49,901 nucleotides of DNA from Helochares maculicollis (lineage: Eukaryota > Arthropoda > Insecta > Coleoptera > Hydrophilidae). The position numbers and the translations under genes are program-made. Every line of letters starts with the position of its first letter. Position 1 is the stretch's first letter. Below, piece by piece: positions 10,429 to 19,916 of this stretch. The DNA is taken from NCBI GenBank assembly GCA_033557835.1, contig JAWQRO010000188.1, positions 1-49,901 on the forward strand, given 5' to 3'. Under the pieces are notes generated by a model. That model saw only the letters and a list, made by a program, of their open reading frames with translations, was not told the origin of the DNA and made no database searches.

Positions 10429-10897
10429 TTAAAGCATAAAAAAGGTGCGGTTTCCATTCGAAAATCCAGGAACGTACAGTCCTTGATTCGGTATGGGAAT
10501 TGGTGGTTTATACATTCCTGGGGGCGAAGTTGATGGTTTTATAGTTGTTGACAAGCTTTGTGGTACATATTGGCCTAAGTTAAAGTTGGGTATATGAGGT
10601 ACAGGCACAGAAACATGTGTAGCGGGCGGCTTAGTAATGCTGGGAATAGACGGTTTGGTGAAACTGGGGAATGATGGCTTTGAAAAATTGGGAAGGGAGG
10701 GCTTAGAAAAGCTTGGAATGGATGGAACAGACGGTTGAGGTTTGTATTTCAAATCTTCCTCGCAAGAAACCATCTTCAGATGGATAAAACAACCTTCAAG
10801 ACAAATGAATTTACAATTATATTGTAATGAAACTAATAGAAATTAACCCTATTAAATACTCACAAAAAAGAAAGCTGAAAACTGTAGAAGAGTGCAT
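10429..10897 (-). CDS. small secreted proline-rich repeat protein
   Basis: Two minus-strand exons, 10897-10864 and 10793-10429, are separated by a 70-bp intron with a strong GTGAGT donor and an AG acceptor. The junction is phase 1 and restores a cysteine codon. The product is 132 residues. It starts MHSSTVFSFLFCCFIHLKM, a good signal peptide with cleavage probably near VSC-EE, so it should be secreted. The mature part has four tandem octapeptides of the form PS-x-P-x-F/I-x-K (PSIPSFSK, PSLPNFSK, PSFPSFTK, PSIPSITK), then a proline-rich tail with PPIPIPNQGLYVPGF. There are no enzyme motifs. I do not recognise the family; low-complexity proline repeats suggest a matrix, cuticle, silk-like or mucin-like role, which is inference. 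A TATA box lies about 40 bp upstream of the ATG. The gene is head to head with 11223-11694 and tail to tail with the RTEL1-like gene. Confidence 0.8.
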
Positions 10898-10935
10898 TTT
10901 GGTCAAGTGTGTTTCTGTAGAAAAAAAAGTGCATA

Positions 10936-10943
10936 TTTATACT
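10936..10943 (-). promoter_or_regulatory. TATA box of the proline-rich secreted gene
   Basis: The minus strand reads GAGTATAAATATGC; TATAAATA sits about 40 bp upstream of the ATG at 10897. That is close for a TATA box and implies a very short 5' UTR. Confidence 0.6.
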
Positions 10944-11176
10944 CAACACAAGCAATGCATTTTTTTAATATTCACTTCATATTTCAAAAATTGGGCGAGT
11001 TCATTTAATTTTCGAGACGATTAATGCGAAAATTAGGCATGCGGGCGATTACAAAAATGTATGTATCAAGTGATGAATTTTTATCATCAGGCTGCACGCT
11101 ATCGACATTTATATGTCGCATTTTATCAACCTCCATGTTTTATTATCAGCACCCATAATTTACAAAGCCTGGCCTT
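10944..11176. promoter_or_regulatory. shared bidirectional promoter interval
   Basis: About 230 bp separate the two opposed TATA boxes. The interval holds three TTATCA (GATA-factor type, TGATAA) sites at 11081-11086, 11123-11128 and 11143-11148. A fourth, TGATAA, is at 11207-11212 just beyond the plus-strand TATA box. In insects such sites are typical of gut- or fat-body-expressed genes; joint control of the pair is inferred. Confidence 0.5.
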
Positions 11177-11183
11177 TATAAGG
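11177..11183 (+). promoter_or_regulatory. TATA box of the plus-strand secreted gene
   Basis: TATAAGG in a CCTTTATAAGGAAA context lies 46 bp upstream of the ATG at 11223, leaving room for a start site and a short leader. Confidence 0.6.
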
Positions 11184-11222
11184 AAATTTCAAACCAAACC
11201 CCTTCCTGATAACAACCCGATT

Positions 11223-11694
11223 ATGTCGTCCTGGACAATTACGACACTAATTGCAATTATCATGTTAGCGACCAACAAGGCTACTCAAGCCAAACCGACA
11301 CCTACAACAAAAAGCCTTCAAGTTGAAGATGACAATGCTCAGAAAGGTTCATAATGTTTAGTCACTCTTATATTAGTTTTAATTTTAATTAAGTGATCTA
11401 ATTATAGCTTAGTAGTAATTTTTTTAATTTTTAGAAAGTAAACCGATAGAAACAGTTGTACAACATTTTCTATCAAATGCAACGCAATTAGCATCAGGTA
11501 ATTTGGGGCCTATCGGCACACCTTGGAGTCAAATCTTGCCACAAACGAACGGGCCTGCAGCTATCTTGGGTTCATTCCAGGCAGTAGTTTTTCCATTGCC
11601 GAAACTAAATGAAATATTTGTAAATTTAGTGCCAGCTATGCCACCTAACGCTGGTCAATTGGGTAGCTTGTTACCGAATCCTCTGCAGGGTTGA
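11223..11694 (+). CDS. small secreted protein, unknown family
   Basis: Two exons, 11223-11346 and 11435-11694, flank an 88-bp intron. The acceptor is TTTTTAG and the donor AAAG/GTTCAT has a weak GT. The junction is phase 1 and the product 127 residues. Residues 1-23 (MSSWTITTLIAIIMLATNKA...) form a signal peptide ending near TQA-KP. The mature chain starts with a threonine/proline/lysine segment (PTPTTKS). It continues with an uncharged hydrophobic C-terminal half rich in Pro, Gly, Leu, Asn and Gln (VVQHFLSNATQLASG, VFPLPKLNEIFVNLVPAMPP). One N-glycosylation sequon (NAT) is present and no cysteine, so there are no disulphides. I do not recognise it. It has the same layout as its divergent neighbour at 10429-10897: TATA promoter, phase-1 intron early in the gene, small secreted product. 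The two may be co-expressed. Confidence 0.78.
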
Positions 11695-11960
11695 CTGGTA
11701 ACCGAAAAATGCATTATGGAAATAAGCAGTTTTCATAAATTTAAATATAGTAAGACATTAAGTACTAAATTTAGTTTTAAAGTGTACCAACATTGTTAAA
11801 GCTAGCAACTCTGAACGCCTCAATGAGTATTAATTATTCTTACTGATTTTATTTGTGTGCTACAACACTGACAACAAAAATTTGAAAAAGGTTGATGTTG
11901 AGGTATTTGTAAGTTATTTATCGAATATTTTGAAAAAACTGTGCGAAATGAATTTGAACG

Positions 11961-11966
11961 AATAAA
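11961..11966 (+). terminator. probable polyadenylation signal
   Basis: AATAAA about 270 bp after the stop codon of the plus-strand secreted gene; no earlier AATAAA is evident in this 3' flank. Confidence 0.4.
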
Positions 11967-12489
11967 TATTTTATGGATTCAAGAATGAAGGTATTTGATT
12001 TCATTTTCTTTAGTCAATTATGTCAAATTATAGATTTTGAAATTTTTCATAGACTTCAAAGGTAGCCATTTAAGAAATAAATAAAAGTTTTAAAATGCAA
12101 CAAACTAATGAAATTTATGCACAAAAAATCTACAATACAAAGATAATTGTTTTTCATAATATTGCATTTCCGTTGCAACTGATGCAATCGAAGTATAAAA
12201 ATGAATTCTAAATTCAATAAGCTTCCTTCATAGAGGTAAAATACATTAAGGAATAACCATGCATCTTCTGAGGAGGATTATCCTTAAAATAATATACTAT
12301 TGTGATCAAAAAGTAAGATCAAATTGTCATTTAAAACTTCCGGGCATTAGGAAGGCAGGTAAACTTTTTTCCTATGTCGCTAGGACTGTCTATAACATAT
12401 GCCAAGCATCTGTTTATTAAAAGCTTTAATTATCTCCGAGTTACACGTGTTTTTGTAAACAACCAAAAGTGAATTTTTCAATATCTACA

Positions 12490-13157
12490 ATGTGTGATTT
12501 TGCTGAGCTAAGAACTTGCATCAAATTTTGTTTGGGAAATGAATATTGTTGTGCAGATATATTGAAAATGTGACAGAAGACCTTTGGTGATCAAACTATG
12601 GCACAAAACACGTTTATAAGTGGTACAACGAGCTCAAAACGGGCCGAGAAAGTGTTGAAGATGAACTGCGCTCTGGATGACCATCAACGTCTACCGACGA
12701 GTGCCATGCCCAAAAACTCAAAGATTTGGCACTTGATAATCGTCAATTGACAATTATAGACATATAGATAGTGTTGAAATAACATTTGCCTCAGCCCAAA
12801 CCATTTTGAAGGACTTTTTGTGTGTCAAACACATCAAGTTTCAATTATACCATGTCATACGGCATTGGATCTTCGCGACTTTTTGCCAAAAACTTGACTC
12901 ATATCATTCTGCAACCATCGTATTCACCTGATTTAGCTCCGTGCAACTTCTGGCTATTCAGCAAACTCAAAAAGCCAATGAGGGGATACTTTTTTGATAC
13001 GATTGAGGACATAAAAACTGAATTGATGAAGGTCTTGATTGCTATACCGGATAAAGACTATTCCGACTGTTTCGAGGACTGGAAAAAGTGTTGGCAAAAA
13101 TGCGTTTTATCGAACGGGGATTAATTTGAAGGGGATGAAATTGATTTGGAAGAATAA
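12490..13157 (+). mobile_element. mariner-type relic with internal deletion
   Basis: An N-terminal block starts at ATG 12490 (MCDFAELRTCIKFCLGNEYC) with FGDQTMAQ, YKWYNELKTGRESVEDELRSG and PSTS-TDE in shifted frames (to about 12760). The middle, with the first two catalytic aspartates, is gone. From 12822 the C-terminal part is open: FAKNLTHIILQPSYSPDLAP, CNFWLFSKLKKPMRG, then DCFEDWKKCWQKCV and a tail ending at TAA 13155-13157. The third catalytic aspartate is changed (PCN where the family has PCD). This lineage differs from the other mariners in the window. Confidence 0.85.
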
Positions 13158-14704
13158 ATAAAGAATTTACATTTTATAAAGTAAGTTTCTACATTTTTAT
13201 ATACCGCTTTCTCGTTCTTTTAATAATAAGAAGATACTCCCAATTTACCTATTTAACTTAAGATCTGTACAGTTGATTGAAATATTGAAAACCTAGACTA
13301 AAACAACTAGATGAAATATTGAAACTAGGAAGCCTAAGATTGCAGGATGAATACTCAAAAACTACCCAATTAGACGCCAAAGTTAAAAACTAAAGCCCGC
13401 AGGATAAAAACCAGTGAGTTTGAGGTAATATTTTAAGATTGTTTAATCAAAAATTAAGAATCGAAGATCAAATATTTAGAACAGCCAAAAATTCACAATT
13501 AAAGAATTAAAAATCGAAGATTCAAGAAGGAAATTCTTGTGTAAAAATTCAAGATTATAAACTTTGAAAGCTACAAAAATTACATAATTTAAGCTAAACC
13601 TAGGAGTTAAACAATTTGGTCGCCAGATTGATATTATTGATACTGATTGATATTTTAGAATTAAAAAAGCATGTTTTCCAAAAATTCTAAAACATATTAT
13701 AATTTAAAAAAAATCTTTTATGTACCACCTCCGCTAATCTTGGTTAATCCAAAAAAATTATATATTTGCAACCCTTCTGGCTTTTGTTTGGTTAATCGAA
13801 AATTATATTTGTTTTATATTTATCCTGCATGGCAATTTGATATCCCAAAAGGGTATTTTATTATGAGCAATAAATAAATTGAAAACCGGTTATCGAAAAT
13901 GCGAATTGATTGATCAAGTCAGTCGGAATTGTTAAATTTGCCCTGAAAAGCCTTCAGGACTAACGATAAACAAATTCTTCCATATTCAAACTAGTGTTGA
14001 AAATCAAAGTAAATGGAAAAAATAAGTCCAGAAAGGCTCCTAAATTATTTTTTATTGTAAATCGTACAACATTTTTAAAATACAGAGTTAAATATTTAAG
14101 TGTTAAAAATTAATACTGAAACCCATTCAAAACAATCATGTAAGCCTGATGAAGACAAAGACGTTTTTCTCAAAAGTGTGTTTTTGGAACAAATCATAGA
14201 CACTATGTTCTTATGTGCGAAGTAGTACTAAGTGTTTGTGATATATGTAGCAATAAATTTCCTAATAATTATACACAAGTCAGCATGAGATTATATTAAA
14301 TGTGGCTATTTTTGCATTCTTATACTTATTTAATCTCTAGTATGTCTTAAGGGACTTTTTTTTAAAGAAACCATTTGAAAGATTTGTGTATAATAAGTCA
14401 AGAAAATGTAAGTTTAAACATTAATAAGTTTGACTAAATCTGGCTAATAAATCATTTACATGAATCGTAAGAAATTTATGCAAACTGTATTAAAAACCTA
14501 ATCTTCAAAATCTCTAAGAATAAGATCATAAAACGTTATCTTGACAATGAAACTTTTATTAAAACAACATTTAAGTTATGAACACAGTGAACGCATTTTA
14601 AAATTAAACTAATTAATTGTATTAAGCACTAAATATTTAATTCTAATCAAAAATAAAGGCAATATCATTTCAAAAATTACCGTTCGAAAATTAAACGAGT
14701 AAAG
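13158..14704. other. intergenic DNA, purine-rich in part, no gene recognised
   Basis: From about 13255 to 13600 the plus strand is strongly A/G-rich with loosely repeated AAGATT, ATCGAAGAT and AAAAATT words, as in decayed low-complexity DNA. No coding frame with a recognisable domain is present. A repeat copy at 14139-14232 is listed separately. Confidence 0.5.
14139..14232. repeat. repeat copy 1 of a ~95-bp pair
   Basis: It carries AAGACGTTTTTCTCA, then a GTGTTTTT-like block, ACAAAT and TAGACACTAT, closely matched at 15040-15134. The CCTGATGAAGAC start resembles the beginning of hammerhead cores seen in retroelement repeats, but I could not complete the fold. Confidence 0.65.
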
Positions 14705-14950
14705 CGTTGAAGTTCTGCCTCGGCCTACATACTCCCCAGACCTCTAACCGACTCCCATCGTTTCAAGCTCTTCGGTAACTTTCTCACTTGTAGATCCTTT
14801 GCTAATCAGCACCAACCAAAAACGACCTTCGTCGAGTTCATCGATTCTCGAGCACAACATTTTAACTCTGAAGGAATCAATCAACGTGTTACGTTGGCAA
14901 AATGTGCTGATTCTGCAAGCGCTTATTTCGATTGAATTGAGGAAGTTATG
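14705..14950 (+). mobile_element. mariner relic, C-terminal fragment
   Basis: Shifted plus-strand frames read RPTYSPDL, PTPIVSS in one frame versus TDSHRFKLF in another (worn PTDYHFFKHLDNF), then FVEFIDSRAQHF (family FIESRSPDFY) and LAKCADSASAYFD (family WQKCVDCNGSYFD). These are the last ~80 residues of a mariner transposase of a further lineage. It lies between the two copies of the ~95-bp repeat, which may be remnants of its ends or of a host element. Confidence 0.65.
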
Positions 14951-15039
14951 TCATTTTGAACTTGATCTATTAAAACCCTGAGAACTAGTGTAAAATAACG
15001 GTAAGAGACTTGCTAGGGTATTCCTTTAAATACAATAAT

Positions 15040-15134
15040 GTAAATTCTGAGAAGACGAAAACGAAGACGTTTTTCTCACAAGTATGTTTTTTAAACAAAT
15101 TGTAGACACTATATTCTCATGTTAGAAGTAGTAC
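15040..15134. repeat. repeat copy 2 of a ~95-bp pair
   Basis: The direct counterpart of 14139-14232, with AAGACGTTTTTCTCA, a TATGTTTTTTAAACAAAT block, TAGACACTAT and AGTAGTACT all in the same order. The two copies bracket the mariner fragment at 14705-14950, about 0.9 kb apart. Confidence 0.65.
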
Positions 15135-15245
15135 TGTGTCCACTTCCGTTGGCCCTCGCCCTCCTGTTTACCAACAGTCGAAGACACGCCCCCAGGCGTG
15201 TCCGCAGCCTCCTTTGTAGCAGCAGACCCACCAGTCGATAGACAT
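15130..15245. other. short GC-rich island, origin unknown
   Basis: About 110 bp (CCACTTCCGTTGGCCCTCGC, CGCCCCCAGGCGTGTCCGCA) is far richer in GC than its surroundings. It is open in both directions: the minus strand reads TKEAADTPGGVSSTVG and the plus strand VEDTPPGVSAASFVAADPP. The plus frame runs on to VNRQFSEILTTLPKQYMVEW. It may be a fragment of a retroelement ORF1, since a Jockey-type relic follows; I cannot assign it. Confidence 0.35.
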
Positions 15246-15559
15246 GTGGTCTTCAATGTATTTGTCAACAGACAATTCTCTGAAATTCTTACTACTTTAC
15301 CAAAACAGTATATGGTAGAATGGGTTGTTAGAGTAATAAGCGATCGTTTGTAAAACATAAATTAAAGATTTTAAAACCACAGGCACTTTCATCAAAACCC
15401 AATCAGCACCAGCCCTTCATTTCTTTTCCAATTGTTTTTTGAAAAAATAGCAAAACACGTATTTTTTCAATTTTGAAAGATAATCGTTACATCAATTTTC
15501 TTATTTGCCCCAGCAATTGAGTTTGAACTACCATACTGGTCAGCAGACCCAGGTAAAAC

Positions 15560-16806
15560 TCAATAGAGCTTAAGAGTCTTATAGCAGAAAAACGAAAAAG
15601 TAGAGATAGATGGTAACCCACACAAACTCCAGCTGTCAAAAACTATACAATCGAATAAGTAAACCTCAATCCACTCGAGAACTCGATATGGAAACTGGTT
15701 AACTCTATAAAGAAGCTAAAACTACACAGTTCCAAACCCGGAGTGGGCTAGAAGCGACAAAGACAAGGCAAAGCTATTCACACCCAACGATGACCAAGTA
15801 GATGTCATAATTTAAAGACATTTAACTGGTATACAATTTACCACCATACAAGCTATTCACTGCTAAGAAAATACGTCAAGAAATCAAGCTTCTAAATACC
15901 AGAAAAGAACCAAGGTTGAATAAAATATTTCTAAAAGTGTTAAAAGAACATCCCAGAAAAGGCATGATACTGTTGCTAATTATAAGTAATGTTCTAAGAT
16001 TAAACTACCAGCCCAAGCATCTCAGGAGTGCTGAAATAATATTAATTCCTAAACCAAAGGAAAACCCCAGCCAGGCGTCTTCTTATCGACCTATCAGCCT
16101 ATTACCGGTCATATCCATAGAAAAGATACTAATGCGCATAATAAACTCTGACATATCTCCAGAAGAATGAATTCCATTATATCAGTTTGGTTTCAGAATA
16201 ACACATGAAATTTAGAAGCCAACGATTAGACGAAATACTGTACAGCTGTATTCTTAGACATCAGTCAAGCATTCGACAAAGTGTGGCACACTAGATTATT
16301 TTACTAAATAGTAACGATACTCCCGTTGGCGTACTACAGACTTGTTAAATCAAACCACAGTGAATTCAGAATTAAGATAAATGACGAAACGTCCAATAAC
16401 TATGTCATTAAGTCTAAAGTCTCTCCAGAAAGCGTGCTCGGATCAACTCTGTACGTTCTATTTTCAGCCGATGAACCTACCTCAAGAAACACCACCACAG
16501 AAACCTTTGCGAACGACCAAGTCATTTTAGCATCATATACAGACCTGGTAAGATAGTCTAATATTTTACAACAACACTTCATGTACACGTTTGATTAGAA
16601 AAAAATTAAAATTAATATACTATAAGCCCATCAAAATCTAAACAATTGGATTTCACTTTAAGAAAGGGTTACTGTACATCAACAATGAAGAAATACCACA
16701 CGGACAATCGACAAAATATTTAGGATTTAACTTGGCCTCCAAACTTGTATAAAAAGAACATCTAATTCAGAAGAGGAAGTACATCGATTTGAAAATGAAA
16801 AATTTA
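15560..16806 (+). mobile_element. Jockey-type non-LTR retrotransposon, copy 1
   Basis: Plus-strand reverse transcriptase blocks appear in order across frame breaks: DDQVDVI (about 15790), RSAEIILIPKPKENP and ASSYRPISLLPVIS (16024-16113), then IPLYQFGFR (about 16172), FLDISQAFDKVWHTRLF (about 16250-16300), FANDQVILAS near 16505-16540 (worn YADD region), and STKYLGFNLASKL (about 16710-16750). Stops and deletions break the frame. The copy stops at 16806, where a mariner is inserted at a TA. Confidence 0.85.
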
Positions 16807-17609
16807 CCAGGTGCGCAAGTATAAAATGTCGTTTCGTTGTCAAAGATGACGCATGAAATCTGTTGAAGTAACCTTTGGAACCCAAAGCGCCATTTTTTTG
16901 GTAAGACTGCAAACGCTACCAGACTTCATTTTTGTTTTTGTTTAGTTGTTTACGAGTTAGTAACATACTTCTTTTTCGTGTTAAACATGTCGAATTTCGA
17001 ACCAAGTAAAGAGCATTTGCGGCATGTAACGATTTTCTTGTTCAATCAAAAGAAAAAGGCATCGGAAAGTCATCCAATTCTTGTAGAGACTTACGGCGAT
17101 CTTGCTCCAACTGTCAAGACTTGTAAACGCTGGTTTCAACGTTTCAAACGTTTCGATTTCAATGTTATTGACAAAGAATGTGAAAATCGATCAAAAAAGA
17201 TGACGAATTACAAGTATTATTGAACGAAGACGATACACAAACACAACAAATGATGGTGGAGCAGTTGAATGTCACTAGGCAAGCCATTTCTCATCTCCTG
17301 AGAGCCAAGGGGAAGATTCACAAGGTTGGGAAATGGGTTTCAAACAAACTGAACGAATGACAGATGAAAAGACGAAAAACTGTGTGCGAAATGTTGCATT
17401 TACGCCACAAAAGAAAGAATTTTTTGCATCGGGTTGTAACTGGCGATGAAAAATGGATATATTTTGAGAATCCCAAACGTAAGAAATCGAGGGTAACACC
17501 ATCCACATCGACTACAAAATCGGATTGACCCGCCGTATTCGCCATACCTGGCACCTTTAGATTATCACCTCTTCTCATCGATGGAACACGCACTGACTAA
17601 GCAATACTC
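16807..17609 (+). mobile_element. mariner, second copy of the 6823-8095 family
   Basis: It begins with CCAGGTGCGCAAGTATAAAA after a TA, the same terminal repeat as 6823-8095. The transposase start is ATG at 16987 (MSNFEPSKEHLRHVTIFLF), with CKRWFQRFKRFDF. A frameshift near 17205 leads to QQMMVEQLNVTRQAISHLLR, then VVTGDEKWIYF (about 17430-17465) with the first catalytic aspartate. At about 17526 a deletion removes the second-aspartate region and joins PPYSPYLAPLDYH (third aspartate block). The 3' end is lost at about 17609, where Jockey-type copy 2 starts. The upstream half is better preserved than in the 6823-8095 copy. Confidence 0.88.
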
Positions 17610-18425
17610 AATAACTCCATATATAAACTGATTAACTGTATAATCCGCCAATACGCAATTCTGCTGTTCCAGACTCGGAGTGGGCTTTCAGAACACTTAG
17701 CTGTTGTATTCACACCCAATGATTAAAAGTAGATGTCATAATTTAAAGACATTTAACTGGTATACAACTTACCACCAATCAAGCCACTCGGTACTATGAA
17801 AATACCACCAAGAAATCAAGATTCTAAATTCCAGAAAAGAGCCAAGGTAGGATAAAATAACTTTAAAAGTGTTAAAAGAACTTGACAAAAAAGGCGTGAT
17901 ACTGATACTATACCCTCCTAAGATTAAGCTACCAGCCCAAGCAAGTGCTGAAATAATATTAATTCCTAAACCAGGGGAAAATCCAAGCCAAGCATTTTCT
18001 TAGCGACCTATTGCCTATTACTGATCAAATCCATAGAGAGATTACTAATGCGCAGAATAAACTCTGACATATCTCCAGAAGAATGAATTCCATGACATCA
18101 GTTTGGTATCAGCCAAGGACACTGTTCCACTGTTCAGCTAGTTCATTGAATAACACATGAAATTTAGAAGCCGACGAGCAAACGAAATACTGTACAGTGG
18201 TATTTTTAGACATTAGGCAAGTACTCGACAAAGTGTGGCACACTAGATTATTTTCTTAAGTTGTAACGATGTTTCCGATGGCGTACTACAGACTTGTAAA
18301 ATCAAATCTAACCCACAACGAATTCAGAACTAAGGTAAACGACAAAACATCCAATAACTAACCCATTAAGTCTAGAGTCCCTCCAGAGAGCGTGCTCGGA
18401 CCAACTCTGAACGTTCTATATACAG
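17610..18425 (+). mobile_element. Jockey-type retrotransposon copy 2, 5' part
   Basis: It is collinear with copy 1 (15670-16460). It shares long stretches such as ATGTCATAATTTAAAGACAT and AATATTAATTCCTAAACCA, and also disabling bases (an in-frame-looking GAATGA before ATTCCA, and CATGAAATTTAGAAGCC). Copy 2 has an extra segment (about 18105-18150) absent from copy 1. It is interrupted at 18425 by a 1.49-kb insertion. Confidence 0.85.
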
Positions 18426-19916
18426 GGTATTGCAGAATTAATTTCCAATACTTAACCCACATGTTAGTAACGCCAATGTGACCACGACCTGGTATTTTCT
18501 AAGTATAAATAAAAATGTTGAAAATTTGGCTTATTTGGGACTTCTGACATAATTGAAATGATGCCGATAGACCATGCTAGGCCAAAGAACATTTTGCAAA
18601 CACAACGGCACCGATATTGTTACAAACATAACGGCATCACAATAAAACACGTCGTTAGATCCATTAAAACCTCGAGATTAAATTTTTTCATGAACGCAAA
18701 ACCGTGCTTAGCAAATAGTAATAGAAAAAGAACATAAACAACCATTGTAGTCAAATTTTATAGCTCCGCGTTTTTTCGAATCATTTAAAACAGAACGTGA
18801 CCTCGAAAAAAGATCGCTTTGTATTACTATCTTCCGCCGCAAGAAGGACGATTACATCATACATCGCAAACTAACGTCACCTTTATCTCTATAAAAATAC
18901 TGGCATCACAATAAAAACAAAGCGTTATACCCGTCATAATCACGAGATAAAATTATTCCACGAACGTAAAACCTTCCTAATATCGTAAAGACAGAAAAAG
19001 AACATTAGCAATCATTTACGTTCAATTTTATTCGAGCGCTTTTTTTAACTGGAGATCGACCCTCACCAAATATCACAAACTAAACAATAACTTAATTATC
19101 GATATTCTTTATCGTTAAAATGCGATTGCTATTTAAATACGATAGACTACAGTCAATTTCAATCACAATTATTAATAGTACAAATCCATGTTATTGCGAC
19201 GACAGACTGATCCAACAATATCCTTCTATCAATAACCGTCAAATGCTGTTGAGTCGTCAACTCGGATGCTCACTTTCAATTCTTTCTTTATGCCATCCTG
19301 CGGTTAGGCACTGCATTCATAACTCGTTAAAACAATTTAAATATTTCAGTTATAAACCTCCAAAAACATGCACCGCTTCTCTTGCGTCTGTAGTTGTCTT
19401 GCGCTTTACGTTTTTTTGATGAGCATCTGCTTTCATTTTTATCAATTTGTTTACAATAAAATGATAGTTTTTCTTGTATCGTGCTTAATAAACTCAGATG
19501 ATTTGCATATCAATAAATAAGGCATAAGGTAAAGTTTAGCTAACTTACATAATAGTAAATCATGTATTAAAATCAAATTGAAATGAACGCAATCCTACCA
19601 AACATGTGGCGCTTGTTTTTCCTCTACGGTTGACATTTATTGGGCTGTTTCTTTTCAGCAAGGGTTTTTACTATTATTTCGTCAGTTTCGAGTCCAGATG
19701 TTTTAAGCGTAAACAAGAAGGTGATTGTATTAAATAGTGATAAAATTCATCTGTGTTCGACCCACGACGTCATAAGGAATTCCAACAGTGGCTCTTAACA
19801 TGTAGATGTAATCTCGGTTACTAATTATGCCCTAAAATGCAAACAAAAACCTATCGCTTATTATTTCTTATATCTACCACCCCTTTAAGTTTTGTACTTA
19901 ATTTTGAAACAGGCCG
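18426..19916. mobile_element. unclassified 1.49-kb insertion with 7-bp target duplication
   Basis: Comparison with the uninterrupted copy 1 shows that this block sits inside Jockey-type copy 2. TATACAG occurs on both sides (18419-18425 and 19917-19923), a likely target-site duplication. The block starts GGTATTGCAGAATT and ends GAAACAGGCCG. Terminal inverted repeats are not obvious. It has no credible coding frame; the longest (19120-19419) resembles nothing I know. It contains an internal direct duplication with a period of about 270 bp (18633-18790 versus 18902-19060). It is probably a non-autonomous transposon. Confidence 0.75.
18633..19060. repeat. internal tandem duplication inside the insertion
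   Basis: GGCATCACAATAAAA at about 18633 recurs at 18902. AGAAAAAGAACAT at about 18723 recurs at about 18993, followed by CAAATTTTA and CAATTTTA. The two copies are diverged, so the duplication is old. Confidence 0.7.
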
